Source: Marininema halotolerans
GTDB taxonomy: Bacteria; Bacillota; Bacilli; Thermoactinomycetales; DSM-45169
Assembly: GCF_900116235.1 (NCBI RefSeq)
Contig: NZ_FPAA01000001.1
Location: 1 to 64,000 of the forward strand
Reading direction: 5' to 3'
DNA length: 64,000 nucleotides
Shown: positions 25,798-34,645 of the stretch, piece by piece
Numbering within the stretch: the stretch's first letter is position 1
Layout of the letters: every line of letters begins with the position of its first letter
Notes under the pieces: model-generated
What the model saw: the letters and a program-made list of their open reading frames with translations, nothing else
Told to the model about the DNA's origin: nothing
The model's database searches: none
Program-made: the position numbers and the translations under genes

Positions 25798-26934
25798 CTA
25801 CAAAAGGCGTCCTTGGATCCCTGATAGCCCTTTTCTTCGCTTTTCTGCAAGCGAAAATGCCTTACGATACACATTTGGAAACGCAAGCTGTGTACGTTCG
25901 TTCTCATTGATCCAACGCCATTCCCCAGGAAGGTCCTTTTTCTCATCACGTATCAAACCTTCTACTAAACGAATGTGCCAGCGCCGGTGACTAAATATGT
26001 GTTCATACTCTCCTAATACCTCTCCCCATTCTACAAACAGCCCTAATTCAGTGAAAAGGGGGGTAATGGAGTCACCTGGAACCACCTCATCTTGCACATT
26101 CTCCATAGTAGGTAGCCCCCACATCCCTGCAAGCAAGCCCTCACTTGATCGTCGTTGGAGTAGGATCTGTTCTCCTCTTCGTATCCAAGCGATACTCACA
26201 TGCACCGGACGAGGTGGCTTTGCTTTTTTCTTTTGTGGTAATTCTGCCTGGACTCCTTGATCAAACGCAGCACAAGTTGCTTGTACAGGACAACTTATAC
26301 ACTTTGGATTCACAGGGGTACAGACCAGTGCACCGAGTTCCATGACTGCTTGATTAAAATCCCCCGCTCGACTCGCTGGAACAAGGTGAGCACCCAATAC
26401 TTCCATTTTTCGTCGAGTGGACAATTTTGCAATATCATCCCAGAGAGCAAACCATCGGGAAAAGACACGCATGACATTCCCATCCACAGCTGGAGTCGGT
26501 TGATCGAAGGCAATTGATAAAATCGCTCCAGCCGTATAATCGCCGACTCCTTTTAATTGTGTCACTGCATCTGGGGTTGATGGAACTTTCCCCTCATATG
26601 TAGCAACCACTTCTTTTACTGCAGAATGAAGGTTACGTACCCTCGAATAATAACCAAGACCTTCCCAAGCCTTCAGCACTTCTTCTTCATCCGCATTTGC
26701 CAATGCAACAAGATCAGGAAATTTATCCATAAATCGTTCAAAAAAAGGAATAACAGTATCCACACGGGTTTGCTGAAGCATAATTTCAGATACCCAAATA
26801 CGATAAGGATCCTTATTTTTACGCCAAGGAAGTTCCCTTTTATTTTGATCGTACCATGCTAGTAGACCTTCTCGTACATGATCCGTCCATGCTTGATCAG
26901 GTAAGGATACGATAATTTCTTTTTTCCTACCCAC
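25798..26934 (-). CDS. mutY: A/G-specific adenine DNA glycosylase MutY
   Basis: Base-excision repair enzyme that removes adenine opposite 8-oxoguanine, about 378 residues. It has the helix-hairpin-helix LKGVGDYTAGAILSIAF with VDGNVMRVFSR, the catalytic Glu in SEIMLQQTRVDTVIPFF, the 4Fe-4S cluster Cys-x6-Cys-x2-Cys-x5-Cys (CTPVNPKCISCPVQATC), and a C-terminal Nudix-like 8-oxoG recognition domain. I choose GTG 26934, which has GGGAGGCGG nine bases upstream; the TTG at 26985 lies without a ribosome site. It follows the TolB-like gene by 35 bases. Confidence 0.92.
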   Translation of the reverse strand: MGRKKEIIVSLPDQAWTDHVREGLLAWYDQNKRELPWRKNKDPYRIWVSEIMLQQTRVDTVIPFFERFMDKFPDLVALANADEEEVLKAWEGLGYYSRVRNLHSAVKEVVATYEGKVPSTPDAVTQLKGVGDYTAGAILSIAFDQPTPAVDGNVMRVFSRWFALWDDIAKLSTRRKMEVLGAHLVPASRAGDFNQAVMELGALVCTPVNPKCISCPVQATCAAFDQGVQAELPQKKKAKPPRPVHVSIAWIRRGEQILLQRRSSEGLLAGMWGLPTMENVQDEVVPGDSITPLFTELGLFVEWGEVLGEYEHIFSHRRWHIRLVEGLIRDEKKDLPGEWRWINENERTQLAFPNVYRKAFSLAEKRRKGLSGIQGRLL

Positions 26935-26969
26935 AAATAGCCGCCTCCCAGTTGTATCTACTTCTTGAT

Positions 26970-28319
26970 CTAGGCGGTTTTCCAATCGATCGGATCGGTA
27001 AGTTTTACTAAGCGTAGCCGCTCACCCTCATTTGTCTTCTCCCATATCAAGAGACGATCCCTTTGATCAGAGAGATAAAATCCCTTCACAATCGCAGTTG
27101 TGGAGTATACCCTCTTCTCCTCCATTCCCTTGCTAAGGAAGAGAATACGATGGCGCTGCCTTAACCAAATCCCTCCTGGATCCTGCCTCACTTCTGATTG
27201 CCAATTGCTAATCCCTTGTGATACCCCCTGGTACGCTCTAGTTTCCTGCGTATCCAAGTGCACTACCTTTAGAATATCACGGATGGTATAGGATAGAACT
27301 CTGCCCTCGTTACTTAACTGGATATGATGAAGTTGAGTCGGTTTAAGATTTTGCTCACCTTCTGTGTACCGAAACATCTTTCCATCGGTGACAATAACTC
27401 CACTCACCTTTACCTTATCCCTTGTTGATGTACCAATAGGAAAAGCAATGTATCGACCGGATGGATCCCAATTTACCTTGGATAACACATAGGAAGACAA
27501 ATTATTGGCTTGATAAAGGATTGTTTCGTCATCGACACGAACATCCCAACGCCGAATATTACTCCCTGTCGAGTTGATATAGACCAACTGGTTTTTTTGG
27601 GGAGACCATACTCCCTGTACTCCGGGTAAGGTACGTAACCGTTTGCCATCGATGCTGCGATAAACATGCTTTCCATCCAACAATAGATACTCACCATCAC
27701 TCGACCAATTCACAACACTTTTTTCCGCTTGCTCTTTTCCTATAGCGGTTCTCAATGGATAGGAACGCTTCGTATCCACTCGGTATAGATAAACTCCATA
27801 CCGCCCATTCTGGACCCTTTTCACGTACGTGAACGCATCCTTCCCAGGGGATACACACAAGGCTTTTTTTTTCGCTAATCCATCCACTATTTGATGCTCA
27901 TGGTTCTGATTACTTACCATGATGGTTTGATGATGCGTATTCACCTCTAGAAACCAGCCATTAACCAATGGCTGCGCTTGATCTTCATTCCAATTTTTTT
28001 GCGCCTGACTTTCTTTGGATAATTTATTTTTTTCTATATCAAAAACATAAATCCCTTCTCCTTTTGAGGAGGAGATCCCTTTAAAAATTAATTGATTCTC
28101 CACGAAGCGAATCGGTTTTATCGAAGTAAACTGAGCCTCCTTTAACACGTTCGTACTACCTAAGCGATGAACCAATAAAAAACTTCCAAAAGTTACTAAT
28201 AAAACTGCGATTACCAACATCATTTTCCACCGAGCAGATATCCAACTTGGAAGAGGAGGCTGGATCATTCGTCTGACCCATTTTTTGGATTCCGCGATCA
28301 AACCCTGTTTCTCTTCCAT
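26970..28319 (-). CDS. membrane-anchored TolB-like beta-propeller protein
   Basis: A 449-residue protein with a cytosolic N-terminus of about 25 residues, one membrane helix at about 36-58, and a large extracellular part built of repeating WD/TolB-like blades (for example VNWSSDGEYLLLDGKHVY, VQGVWSPQKNQLVYI, VNWDPSGRYIAFPIG). It has no recognisable enzyme motif. The ATG at 28319 is supported by AAAGGGGAC; a TTG ten codons upstream opens the longer frame. It probably acts as a surface or sensor protein, but this is a guess. It lies upstream of mutY on the same strand. Confidence 0.65.
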   Translation of the reverse strand: MEEKQGLIAESKKWVRRMIQPPLPSWISARWKMMLVIAVLLVTFGSFLLVHRLGSTNVLKEAQFTSIKPIRFVENQLIFKGISSSKGEGIYVFDIEKNKLSKESQAQKNWNEDQAQPLVNGWFLEVNTHHQTIMVSNQNHEHQIVDGLAKKKALCVSPGKDAFTYVKRVQNGRYGVYLYRVDTKRSYPLRTAIGKEQAEKSVVNWSSDGEYLLLDGKHVYRSIDGKRLRTLPGVQGVWSPQKNQLVYINSTGSNIRRWDVRVDDETILYQANNLSSYVLSKVNWDPSGRYIAFPIGTSTRDKVKVSGVIVTDGKMFRYTEGEQNLKPTQLHHIQLSNEGRVLSYTIRDILKVVHLDTQETRAYQGVSQGISNWQSEVRQDPGGIWLRQRHRILFLSKGMEEKRVYSTTAIVKGFYLSDQRDRLLIWEKTNEGERLRLVKLTDPIDWKTA

Positions 28320-28683
28320 GCTGTAAGTCCCCTTTCCTGTATGAAACAACGAAGTCCCGTGAGTAGACGCTTCGCTTCAGCACTTATGGTCACCCAACCG
28401 TGTGATCTAACGATGAATGACTTACCTCTTCTCCCTTCATACTAATTAAAACGCTAAATTTATAAAAGAGGGATTCCTAACATCCAATGGAAAAAAACCC
28501 CTGTTTACCAGTTTATCAAAAAAATAAGCCGGCTTTAATCCCCCCATAAGACGTATTTGCCCATTTTCTTTTTAGGTAAATAAATGTTACCAACCTCACT
28601 GGGTTGTACCTGCTATGTTATAATGGCAATTAATTATCGAGAGGGGTTCACTTATCCCTCCATTTGCAAAGGGTGAAAAACAG
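28320..28683. other. divergent intergenic region before mscS
   Basis: About 360 bases without a gene separate the TolB-like gene (minus) from mscS (plus). A TATAAT at 28619-28624 could be the mscS -10, but no good -35 sits 17 bases before it. A short AAAAAACCCC...-type stretch at 28490-28510 looks like a weak hairpin only. Nothing else is recognisable. Confidence 0.4.
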
Positions 28684-29742
28684 ATGCCATGGATCATACT
28701 TGCTGCTAGCATCGACAATGGTGTAAAGGATGTACAAAAAAAAGCAGAAGAAATCGCACAAGATCCAACGAAAAATTTATGGGATCCTTTATTTAACGAT
28801 ATTTTAATCCCTCTTTTCCAAATTGCAATTATAATTGGCATTACTTACATAGCACTTCGTTATGTCGGTCAAGTGGTGGATCGACTACTAAACATTAGTC
28901 GTTTTCAACAAAAGCGGGGCGCTACATTGGCTCGATTACTTAAATCCACCTCACGTTATGGCATCTATTTCATTTCAGCCATTACCATTCTAAAACAGGT
29001 GAATATTGATGTAACACCTATTCTCGCAGGTGCTGGGGTGATCGGTCTCGCTGTCGGTTTTGGTGCGCAAAACCTCGTTCGGGATGTCATTACTGGATTC
29101 TTTATCATTTTTGATCAACAAATGGAGATTGGTGACTTTGTACAGATCAACGATAATATTCAAGGAACGGTAGAAGAGATCGGACTACGAATAACCAAAA
29201 TTCGAGAATTCAACGAACGCGTTCATTATTTCTCCAACGGTGAAATTACCCGTGTAACGAATTATAACAGAGACCGGATGCGCCCATTAATTCCTGTTAC
29301 CGTACCCTATGAAGAAGATCAAGCCTATGTTCAGTCGATCCTAGACGAAATTTGCGAAGACTTAAGTCGACGCTTCTCTCCATACATCATCGAGCCCTTT
29401 TCCATTTTTGGAATCACCAACATTAAATCGGATGGAGTGGAATATACCTTAACATCTGTAAGCACTCCAGAAGAATATTGGATGATCGAACGAGAAATGC
29501 GAAAAGCCATCGTCACGAAATTCATCGAAAAATCCATTGAAATTGCTTATCCACGCCAAGTGCTCACCGCCGCTGACGACCTTCATTCTCTAATGGCAAA
29601 GAGGCAGAGTAGAGAACCGTTACGCGAAGTCGCTGCAACGGTAGGAGAACACATTTCTCCACGCAAAGATCGTGGAGGCCCCCGCAAAGATGAAGATGGA
29701 GATGGAGATGGAGACGGCGATGGTGGTGGAGATGCTACCTGA
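28684..29742 (+). CDS. MscS-family mechanosensitive ion channel
   Basis: A 352-residue small-conductance mechanosensitive channel. Helices lie at about 40-65, 85-105 and 110-135, the third being the pore helix with GAGVIGLAVGFGAQNLVRDVITGF. The beta domain follows with QQMEIGDFVQINDNIQGTVEEIGLRIT and NGEITRVTNYNRD. It relieves turgor after hypo-osmotic shock. A polar tail ends in a run of Asp-Gly repeats (DEDGDGDGDGDGGGDAT), which is unusual for the family. The start has AAAGGGTG upstream. Confidence 0.92.
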   Translation: MPWIILAASIDNGVKDVQKKAEEIAQDPTKNLWDPLFNDILIPLFQIAIIIGITYIALRYVGQVVDRLLNISRFQQKRGATLARLLKSTSRYGIYFISAITILKQVNIDVTPILAGAGVIGLAVGFGAQNLVRDVITGFFIIFDQQMEIGDFVQINDNIQGTVEEIGLRITKIREFNERVHYFSNGEITRVTNYNRDRMRPLIPVTVPYEEDQAYVQSILDEICEDLSRRFSPYIIEPFSIFGITNIKSDGVEYTLTSVSTPEEYWMIEREMRKAIVTKFIEKSIEIAYPRQVLTAADDLHSLMAKRQSREPLREVAATVGEHISPRKDRGGPRKDEDGDGDGDGDGGGDAT

Positions 29743-29754
29743 GTCTAGTCTATA

Positions 29755-29800
29755 AACAAGCCCAGTATCGACGATCGTCGATACTGGGCTTGTTCTTTTT
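29755..29800 (+). terminator. mscS terminator: perfect 40-base loopless palindrome plus T run
   Basis: Positions 29755-29794 are two exact 20-base complementary arms (AACAAGCCCAGTATCGACGA and its reverse complement) without a spacer, followed by CTTTTT on the plus strand. It lies 12 bases past the mscS stop and also before the convergent small gene. Confidence 0.85.
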
Positions 29801-29806
29801 CGCACA

Positions 29807-29959
29807 TCATAAAACCATCGAATTAACCACAAAAGCAACGACAAACGTAATCCCTAGTGCAATACCACACCAGATACCGACACGTTTCAAATCGCTATTT
29901 AGAACTTTTACCGGATCCACTAATTGCTTCACTTTTTTATTCTGTCGTTTTTTCGCCAT
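29807..29959 (-). CDS. small basic single-helix membrane protein, 50 residues
   Basis: Found by reading the gap between mscS and the glycosylase. ATG at 29957-29959 has AGGAGGG at good spacing, and the frame ends at TGA 29807-29809. The peptide begins MAKKRQNKKVKQLVDPVKV, strongly basic, and ends in a hydrophobic helix of about 22 residues (VGIWCGIALGITFVVAFVV). The good ribosome site and the protein-like composition argue for a real gene. I do not recognise a family. It ends next to the shared palindromic terminator. Confidence 0.6.
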   Translation of the reverse strand: MAKKRQNKKVKQLVDPVKVLNSDLKRVGIWCGIALGITFVVAFVVNSMVL

Positions 29960-30029
29960 CGAAAAGTCCCTCCTAAATTACGATCCACTCATTTTTCCCC
30001 AATACGATCCATGCCCTGTTGAGATTATT

Positions 30030-30914
30030 TTATTGACTGTTTTTTGTCGAACCCAAATAATCCCATAGATAAAAAACCGCATAACTACGCCAAGGTGACC
30101 ATGCTTCACCTAATCGACGCACCTCTTCTTCCGATGGCTGTTCCGTGGTTTCAAATACGTGACGCAGTGCATTGCGTACCCCAATATCAGCAGCTGGAAG
30201 TAAATCGGTGCGACCCATTCCAAACAAAAGCAAACACTCTACTGTCCAACGTCCAATTCCCCGTATGGGAAGCAACTTTTTAACGACGTCGTCATCAGAA
30301 AGCGTGTACAATTGATCAAGGTCAAAACCATCGACCACTTTCCTGGAGAGGTCAATCACATACTCGGCCTTCCGACGGTTAAACTGAAGTTCCTGTAGGT
30401 CTTCGTAGGAAAGGTTCGCTACCTGCTCTGGAGTCGGAAACACCCATAACGTTTCTCCGCGATGAACAATGGTATCGCCTGCCCGCTCGATCAACCGTTG
30501 TATTAATGTCCCTGCAAAAGAAAGGTTAAGTTGTTGACTAATAATTGTCCTGATCAGGCACTCGTATAACGACGCATCCAACACGACATGCAAACCACGG
30601 CGTTCCCGAATTAAATTTCCGAGGTTCGGATCGCCTTCGAGCCTTTGGTAAAAAGATGATAAATCCACATCCAAAGAAAACATACGACGCAATCGTTGGG
30701 ATAGCTCTTCTAATTGCTGGGAAGATAATTCTTCGCTCACTTCAACCGCTAAACCATCCCCCATCCACCACAGCTCTACCGCAATCAGGCGCTCTCCTAA
30801 ACGTAAGGTACGAATGAAACGATCATCTCTTACCTGATAGGCTGATTTTTCAAGTGCAGCTAACCGACGGGAAGTATGTTCAAAGGAATATATTCCCGAA
30901 GGCATCAGCTTCAT
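30030..30914 (-). CDS. DNA-3-methyladenine glycosylase, AlkA-like
   Basis: A 294-residue base-excision repair enzyme of the HhH-GPD superfamily. The N-terminal AlkA_N-like half is followed by the catalytic half, with LIRTIISQQLNLSFAGTLIQRL, the hairpin-helix LLPIRGIGRWTVECLLLFGMGRTDLLPAADIGVR containing the catalytic Asp (PAADIG), and WSPWRSYAVFYLW. It removes alkylated purines. The ATG at 30914 has GAGGGG upstream; a TTG three codons earlier is less likely. No other repair genes are adjacent except mutY 3 kb away. Confidence 0.88.
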   Translation of the reverse strand: MKLMPSGIYSFEHTSRRLAALEKSAYQVRDDRFIRTLRLGERLIAVELWWMGDGLAVEVSEELSSQQLEELSQRLRRMFSLDVDLSSFYQRLEGDPNLGNLIRERRGLHVVLDASLYECLIRTIISQQLNLSFAGTLIQRLIERAGDTIVHRGETLWVFPTPEQVANLSYEDLQELQFNRRKAEYVIDLSRKVVDGFDLDQLYTLSDDDVVKKLLPIRGIGRWTVECLLLFGMGRTDLLPAADIGVRNALRHVFETTEQPSEEEVRRLGEAWSPWRSYAVFYLWDYLGSTKNSQ

Positions 30915-31007
30915 ATGTGCCAACCCCTCATCCCCCTCCGACTCTTCTTCCCATTATACCATGTACACTTGACTTGGCCTTCATCCCAGAAAAGGTTTAT
31001 CATGTAC

Positions 31008-31040
31008 AAAAGATCGAGTCTGTTTGCGACTCGATCTTTT
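31008..31040 (-). terminator. terminator of the LysM-3D gene
   Basis: Arms AAAAGATCGAGTC and GACTCGATCTTTT, 13 perfect pairs with a seven-base loop, end in a short T run on the minus strand just after the stop of the 3D-domain gene. Confidence 0.8.
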
Positions 31041-31048
31041 CATGACGA

Positions 31049-31684
31049 CTACTCTACCAATTCAACACGGATATTTTTCTTTACTCCAAATTGCCGAGCT
31101 TTATCTAGATCACTCATAAATACATCGATTCGCTGATTTTTTATAGCACTTCCTGTATCCTGGGCAACGCGATATCCAATTCCTTCAATATAAACCCGAG
31201 ATCCAATCGGTATCACATTGGGATCGACTGCAATTGTAATCCCATCTGCCACTTTCGTACCGCTGGAGGTTACACCGTAACTCGCATCTTGTGGTACTTT
31301 CCCTGTCGATTCAGGTCCAGCTGTATAGGCCGTCAATGTGAAGTCCCCAAGTGCCTTCCCACGAACCATGGTAGGAGCTGCCTTTCCCTCAGTCGAATTC
31401 CTTTTCGCAACCCTTGTATTCTGGTTACGGGGAAGCACAAGTTCTTGCCCAACTTGAATCAGAGATGGATCTTTTAATTGATTGATTCGAGCTAATGTCG
31501 CAACATTGGTTCCGTGCTCACGAGCAATTTGGAAAACCGTGTCCCCTTTTTCTACTCGAATGGTTCTGGCTCCTTCGCGCGCATCCGCACGTTCGATTCC
31601 TCCAAGAAATCCCCCCTGGGCAGTAGCAAAGGCAATAATACCGATCACGCCGAAAAGCATACCGATCCAGCGCCTTCTATCCAT
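31049..31684 (-). CDS. secreted LysM and 3D-domain protein (lytic transglycosylase-like)
   Basis: A 211-residue envelope protein with an N-terminal signal or anchor helix (RRRWIGMLFGVIGIIAFATAQ), a LysM peptidoglycan-binding domain at about 40-85 (IRVEKGDTVFQIAREHG...LKDPSLIQVGQELVLP), then a C-terminal 3D domain (FTLTAYTAGPESTGK...GITIAVDPNVIPIGSRVYIEG...AQDTGSAIKNQRIDVFM) with the Asp residues that name the family. It is similar in plan to YocH and related cell-wall hydrolases. ATG 31684 with GAGGTG is preferred. It is a single gene with its own terminator. Confidence 0.88.
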   Translation of the reverse strand: MDRRRWIGMLFGVIGIIAFATAQGGFLGGIERADAREGARTIRVEKGDTVFQIAREHGTNVATLARINQLKDPSLIQVGQELVLPRNQNTRVAKRNSTEGKAAPTMVRGKALGDFTLTAYTAGPESTGKVPQDASYGVTSSGTKVADGITIAVDPNVIPIGSRVYIEGIGYRVAQDTGSAIKNQRIDVFMSDLDKARQFGVKKNIRVELVE

Positions 31685-31828
31685 GATGATCACCTCATAG
31701 AGTAATTAATAGATTCTCTGCTATCCATGATCACCTTTCAACGGTTGATTCATACATTAGACTGAACAATAGGAAACATTGAAATAGACACTAATATACA
31801 AATAATGCGATGACGCTTTTTTCATAAC

Positions 31829-31872
31829 AGCAATAAAAAGGGGAGCCGAGCTCGGCTCCCCTTTTTATTGCT
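31829..31872 (-). terminator. perfect 44-base loopless palindrome after the ligase-like gene
   Basis: Two exact 22-base arms (each containing AAAAAGGGGAGCCGAG or its complement) meet without a spacer at 31850/31851. It lies 13 bases past the stop of the O-antigen-ligase-like gene, and the arm ends in a T run on the minus strand, so it works as an intrinsic terminator. Confidence 0.85.
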
Positions 31873-31884
31873 ACATCACTATGC

Positions 31885-33111
31885 TTAACAGCGCTGTTCA
31901 TACTGAGCGTGAATAACAATGATCGCCCCCATAAATATTAATCCAATTTGAGGATTGATTATAGGATAATCGTACATTCCATGCCCTAATAGAGCAAATA
32001 CGATGGATATGAGCACACCCGCTAACCTTTTTTCCTTCCGCTCACGGGCAGTTTTCCGCCAACGTCTTGCTCGCGCCGTTGTCACTACAATTAAACTAAG
32101 AAATAACATTAGACCCATCACACCATACTCGACTGCCATCCCTAAAATCACATTGTGGGCGTGGAACAAATACGTACCCGAAATTTCTTCAATTAAATAG
32201 CCAAAATGGATGGGCAAAACACCGACCACCCAGTGATCCAAAAAAATTGTAAAGGAGTCTTCCCATACTTTCAAACGACCAATAATGGTTAGCATCAGTG
32301 AGTCATCACGAGGAATTAAGCTCATATTGGTAATTAACACTAAACCGATGGATACAAGCACTACAAATAGCGCCACGGTTCGCTTCCGTTTCCCTGTCAT
32401 CCAGACTTGAACCAACAAGCCAATAACCAACCCCACCCAAGCCCCTCGAGATCCAGTACACCAAATCGCTACACAATAATAGAAAAAAACCGTAAAAGCA
32501 GCTGCTTTTTCAAAGCGGTTACGGGCCAAGGAGGAGGCATAAATACTGAGTAATGCCAAACACATCAATAGTGCTGCCGCCAAATTAGAGTTAAAGGAAG
32601 GGCCAATACTTCTTGGCCCCTCAGACTGCATCCGATAAAATCCCCATAATATATTCATCGACATCTTGTTATCCATGGGCATCCAAGCCACTCGTTGCAA
32701 GATCGTAACGGTTGCAGAATACAAACCAGCGATCCAAAAAGTCGCATATAGCTTTTCATAATCTCGCCATGTCCAATGTAGCCGTTTCATCCATACAGCC
32801 AATACTCCATATAACCCAAAAAATAAGATGGGAACCATCGCCACTGGTAACCAACCAAAAAGAAGATAGGGATTAAAAATCCAACTAATCGTGCTGATCG
32901 CGACGAAGCCTAGGAATATCTTCTCCGGCCAACCAAATGGTCGCCAACTGCCTTTTAATATTACAGGCGATAGGAGTCCCATAATCAATAACACTCCAAC
33001 AGGAATCACCGGAGAGAATAGAATCGATACATATAAAATTTGAATAGCGCGTTCTTTGATATCTTTCCGTCGCGGGTCAATAACCAAAATCACAAGCTCC
33101 CTTAACAACAA
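31885..33111 (-). CDS. O-antigen ligase/polymerase-like membrane protein (Wzy_C)
   Basis: A 408-residue polytopic membrane protein with about ten helices and the Wzy_C family pattern: GPRSIGPSFNSNLAAALLM, CTGSRGAWVGLVIG, a long external loop with DSFTIFLDHWVVGVLPIHFG and HAHNVILGMAVEYGV. Such proteins polymerise or ligate surface glycans. The loop His (HAHN) agrees with the catalytic pattern. No glycan biosynthesis cluster surrounds it. The start is not sharply defined: AAGGGAG lies inside the first codons and a downstream GTG or TTG is possible. Confidence 0.75.
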   Translation of the reverse strand: MLLRELVILVIDPRRKDIKERAIQILYVSILFSPVIPVGVLLIMGLLSPVILKGSWRPFGWPEKIFLGFVAISTISWIFNPYLLFGWLPVAMVPILFFGLYGVLAVWMKRLHWTWRDYEKLYATFWIAGLYSATVTILQRVAWMPMDNKMSMNILWGFYRMQSEGPRSIGPSFNSNLAAALLMCLALLSIYASSLARNRFEKAAAFTVFFYYCVAIWCTGSRGAWVGLVIGLLVQVWMTGKRKRTVALFVVLVSIGLVLITNMSLIPRDDSLMLTIIGRLKVWEDSFTIFLDHWVVGVLPIHFGYLIEEISGTYLFHAHNVILGMAVEYGVMGLMLFLSLIVVTTARARRWRKTARERKEKRLAGVLISIVFALLGHGMYDYPIINPQIGLIFMGAIIVIHAQYEQRC

Positions 33112-33203
33112 AATGTTAGTACTATAGCATTATATCCGTGGGGGTACTAAAGAACAATATATGCACTAAAGTACAGTGATAGAAACAAAGGGCGTCGATG
33201 GGA

Positions 33204-34379
33204 CTAACATCCGCCCTCGTCCACTGATACCTCGAGCAAACTAAGAACGGCACGAATACTTTGAGATGGATGTATTTTCCATCTCCATGCAAGCATTTGT
33301 TGTTTCAACTGTTCATAATGATGATCCCCTCGAGTTAGTCGGTGAAGCCACATATTCAAATCGTCTTCATCGGTTACTCGAGCAGCCAGCCCTTGTTCAA
33401 TCATGAATCGACTATTTTTCTCTTCCTGTCCAGGAATCGAGCTAAAGAGAAGCAACGGGGTCCCTTTGGCAATCGCCTCTGTACAAGTAAGTCCTCCTGC
33501 TTTAGACAGAATGACATCAGCTACATCCATCCAATCAGGCATTTCCTCTGTATATCCTGTGATCCGTATATGGGGATGATCAAACTCCGAGCATTGGGAT
33601 AATGTGTTTCGCAAACGATGGTTGTGTCCAGTACAAATAACAAACTGGATATCTTCCTTCCACTTTGTTGCCACACGGACTAGCTTTTCTGTGGGGCCCA
33701 ATCCGAGGCCGCCACCCAAGACCAGCACCGTTGGCATGGGTTTCAATCCTAAACGCTTGCGAATCTCCTTGTGATTTCCCTTTTTCCAAAATTGTCTATC
33801 CGAGGGGATACCCGTTACAATCACCCGCTCAGGGATGACTCCCATGGTCAGCATCTGTTGTTTAACCCCATCATGAGGGACTAGGTAAAGATCTGTTAAA
33901 GGGTGAATCCACGATCCATGTGCTGCAAAGTCAGTAATTACCGTACATAGACGCAAGGGAATACCATTACGTTTTAAGCGTGCAATGGCCGCACTGGCAA
34001 AGGGATGAGTCGATACCACAACGCGTGGGGGTCGATTCGCTATATATTCAGAAAGACGTGAGTACAAGATTTGGTTTAAGCACCACTCAATCCAACGGGG
34101 AAAGGAACGAGAATGATGACGTCCGTACACTTTTCTCCACAAACCCGGTGCACGTCGAATCATACCTAGATACGAAGAAAGAAGGGCTTGGTTGATTTGC
34201 GGACGTAACTCACGGCCAAGCTCCACTAGCTCTACTTGAACAGAAGGAGCGAATTCACCAATTCCTTGTACTAATGCCTCAGCAGCACGTGTATGTCCTG
34301 TACCGAAATTTTCCGACACAAATAAAATATCGTTTTCTCTCACCGCCGGAGGCACCGAGGAAATTATATGGTTCATCAT
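33204..34379 (-). CDS. MGDG-synthase-type glycosyltransferase
   Basis: A 391-residue GT28-family enzyme similar to UgtP-type diacylglycerol glucosyltransferases and MurG. The N-terminal MGDG_synth domain reads ENFGTGHTRAAEALVQGI and VVVSTHPFASAAIARL. The C-terminal nucleotide-sugar domain has VLVLGGGLGLGPTEKL and ILSKAGGLTCTEAIAKGTPLLLF. It likely glycosylates a membrane lipid on the cytosolic face. It is not near other lipid genes except dagK at 54 kb. The start has GAGGTGG upstream. Its promoter region is shared, back to back, with the iron transporter. Confidence 0.85.
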   Translation of the reverse strand: MMNHIISSVPPAVRENDILFVSENFGTGHTRAAEALVQGIGEFAPSVQVELVELGRELRPQINQALLSSYLGMIRRAPGLWRKVYGRHHSRSFPRWIEWCLNQILYSRLSEYIANRPPRVVVSTHPFASAAIARLKRNGIPLRLCTVITDFAAHGSWIHPLTDLYLVPHDGVKQQMLTMGVIPERVIVTGIPSDRQFWKKGNHKEIRKRLGLKPMPTVLVLGGGLGLGPTEKLVRVATKWKEDIQFVICTGHNHRLRNTLSQCSEFDHPHIRITGYTEEMPDWMDVADVILSKAGGLTCTEAIAKGTPLLLFSSIPGQEEKNSRFMIEQGLAARVTDEDDLNMWLHRLTRGDHHYEQLKQQMLAWRWKIHPSQSIRAVLSLLEVSVDEGGC

Positions 34380-34532
34380 CTACTTCCACCTCACTAATCT
34401 GCCAAGCAAGTTGCCTCATATCATGCAACGTCATCGGACTCCGTACGGTTTCAATTGTCCCTTATTATACCATACACGCACTTTCCCACGGACATGCGCA
34501 AAGATCCGGTTGCTTTTATGTAAAGAATAGGG

Positions 34533-34585
34533 TTGAGAATGATTATCAAATTTATTGACGCATCCATTGATAATGATTATCATAA
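34533..34585 (+). promoter_or_regulatory. sigma-A promoter with two Fur boxes
   Basis: Two Fur-type inverted repeats lie at 34533-34551 (TTGAGAATGATTATCAAAT) and 34567-34585 (TTGATAATGATTATCATAA). Between and over them is a promoter: TTGACG 34555-34560, 17 bases, TATCAT 34578-34583. The second box covers the -10. Iron-loaded Fur should repress the following siderophore transport operon. Confidence 0.9.
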
Positions 34586-34645
34586 CAAGAAGAGAAGGTC
34601 TTTTTTGTACATCGTTTTAACTTCGACATTTTAGGAGATGCGTCC

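Noticed and set aside
26935-26985. Upstream TTG start for mutY
   Set aside because: It has no ribosome site, whereas GTG 26934 is preceded by GGGAGGCGG at a suitable distance.
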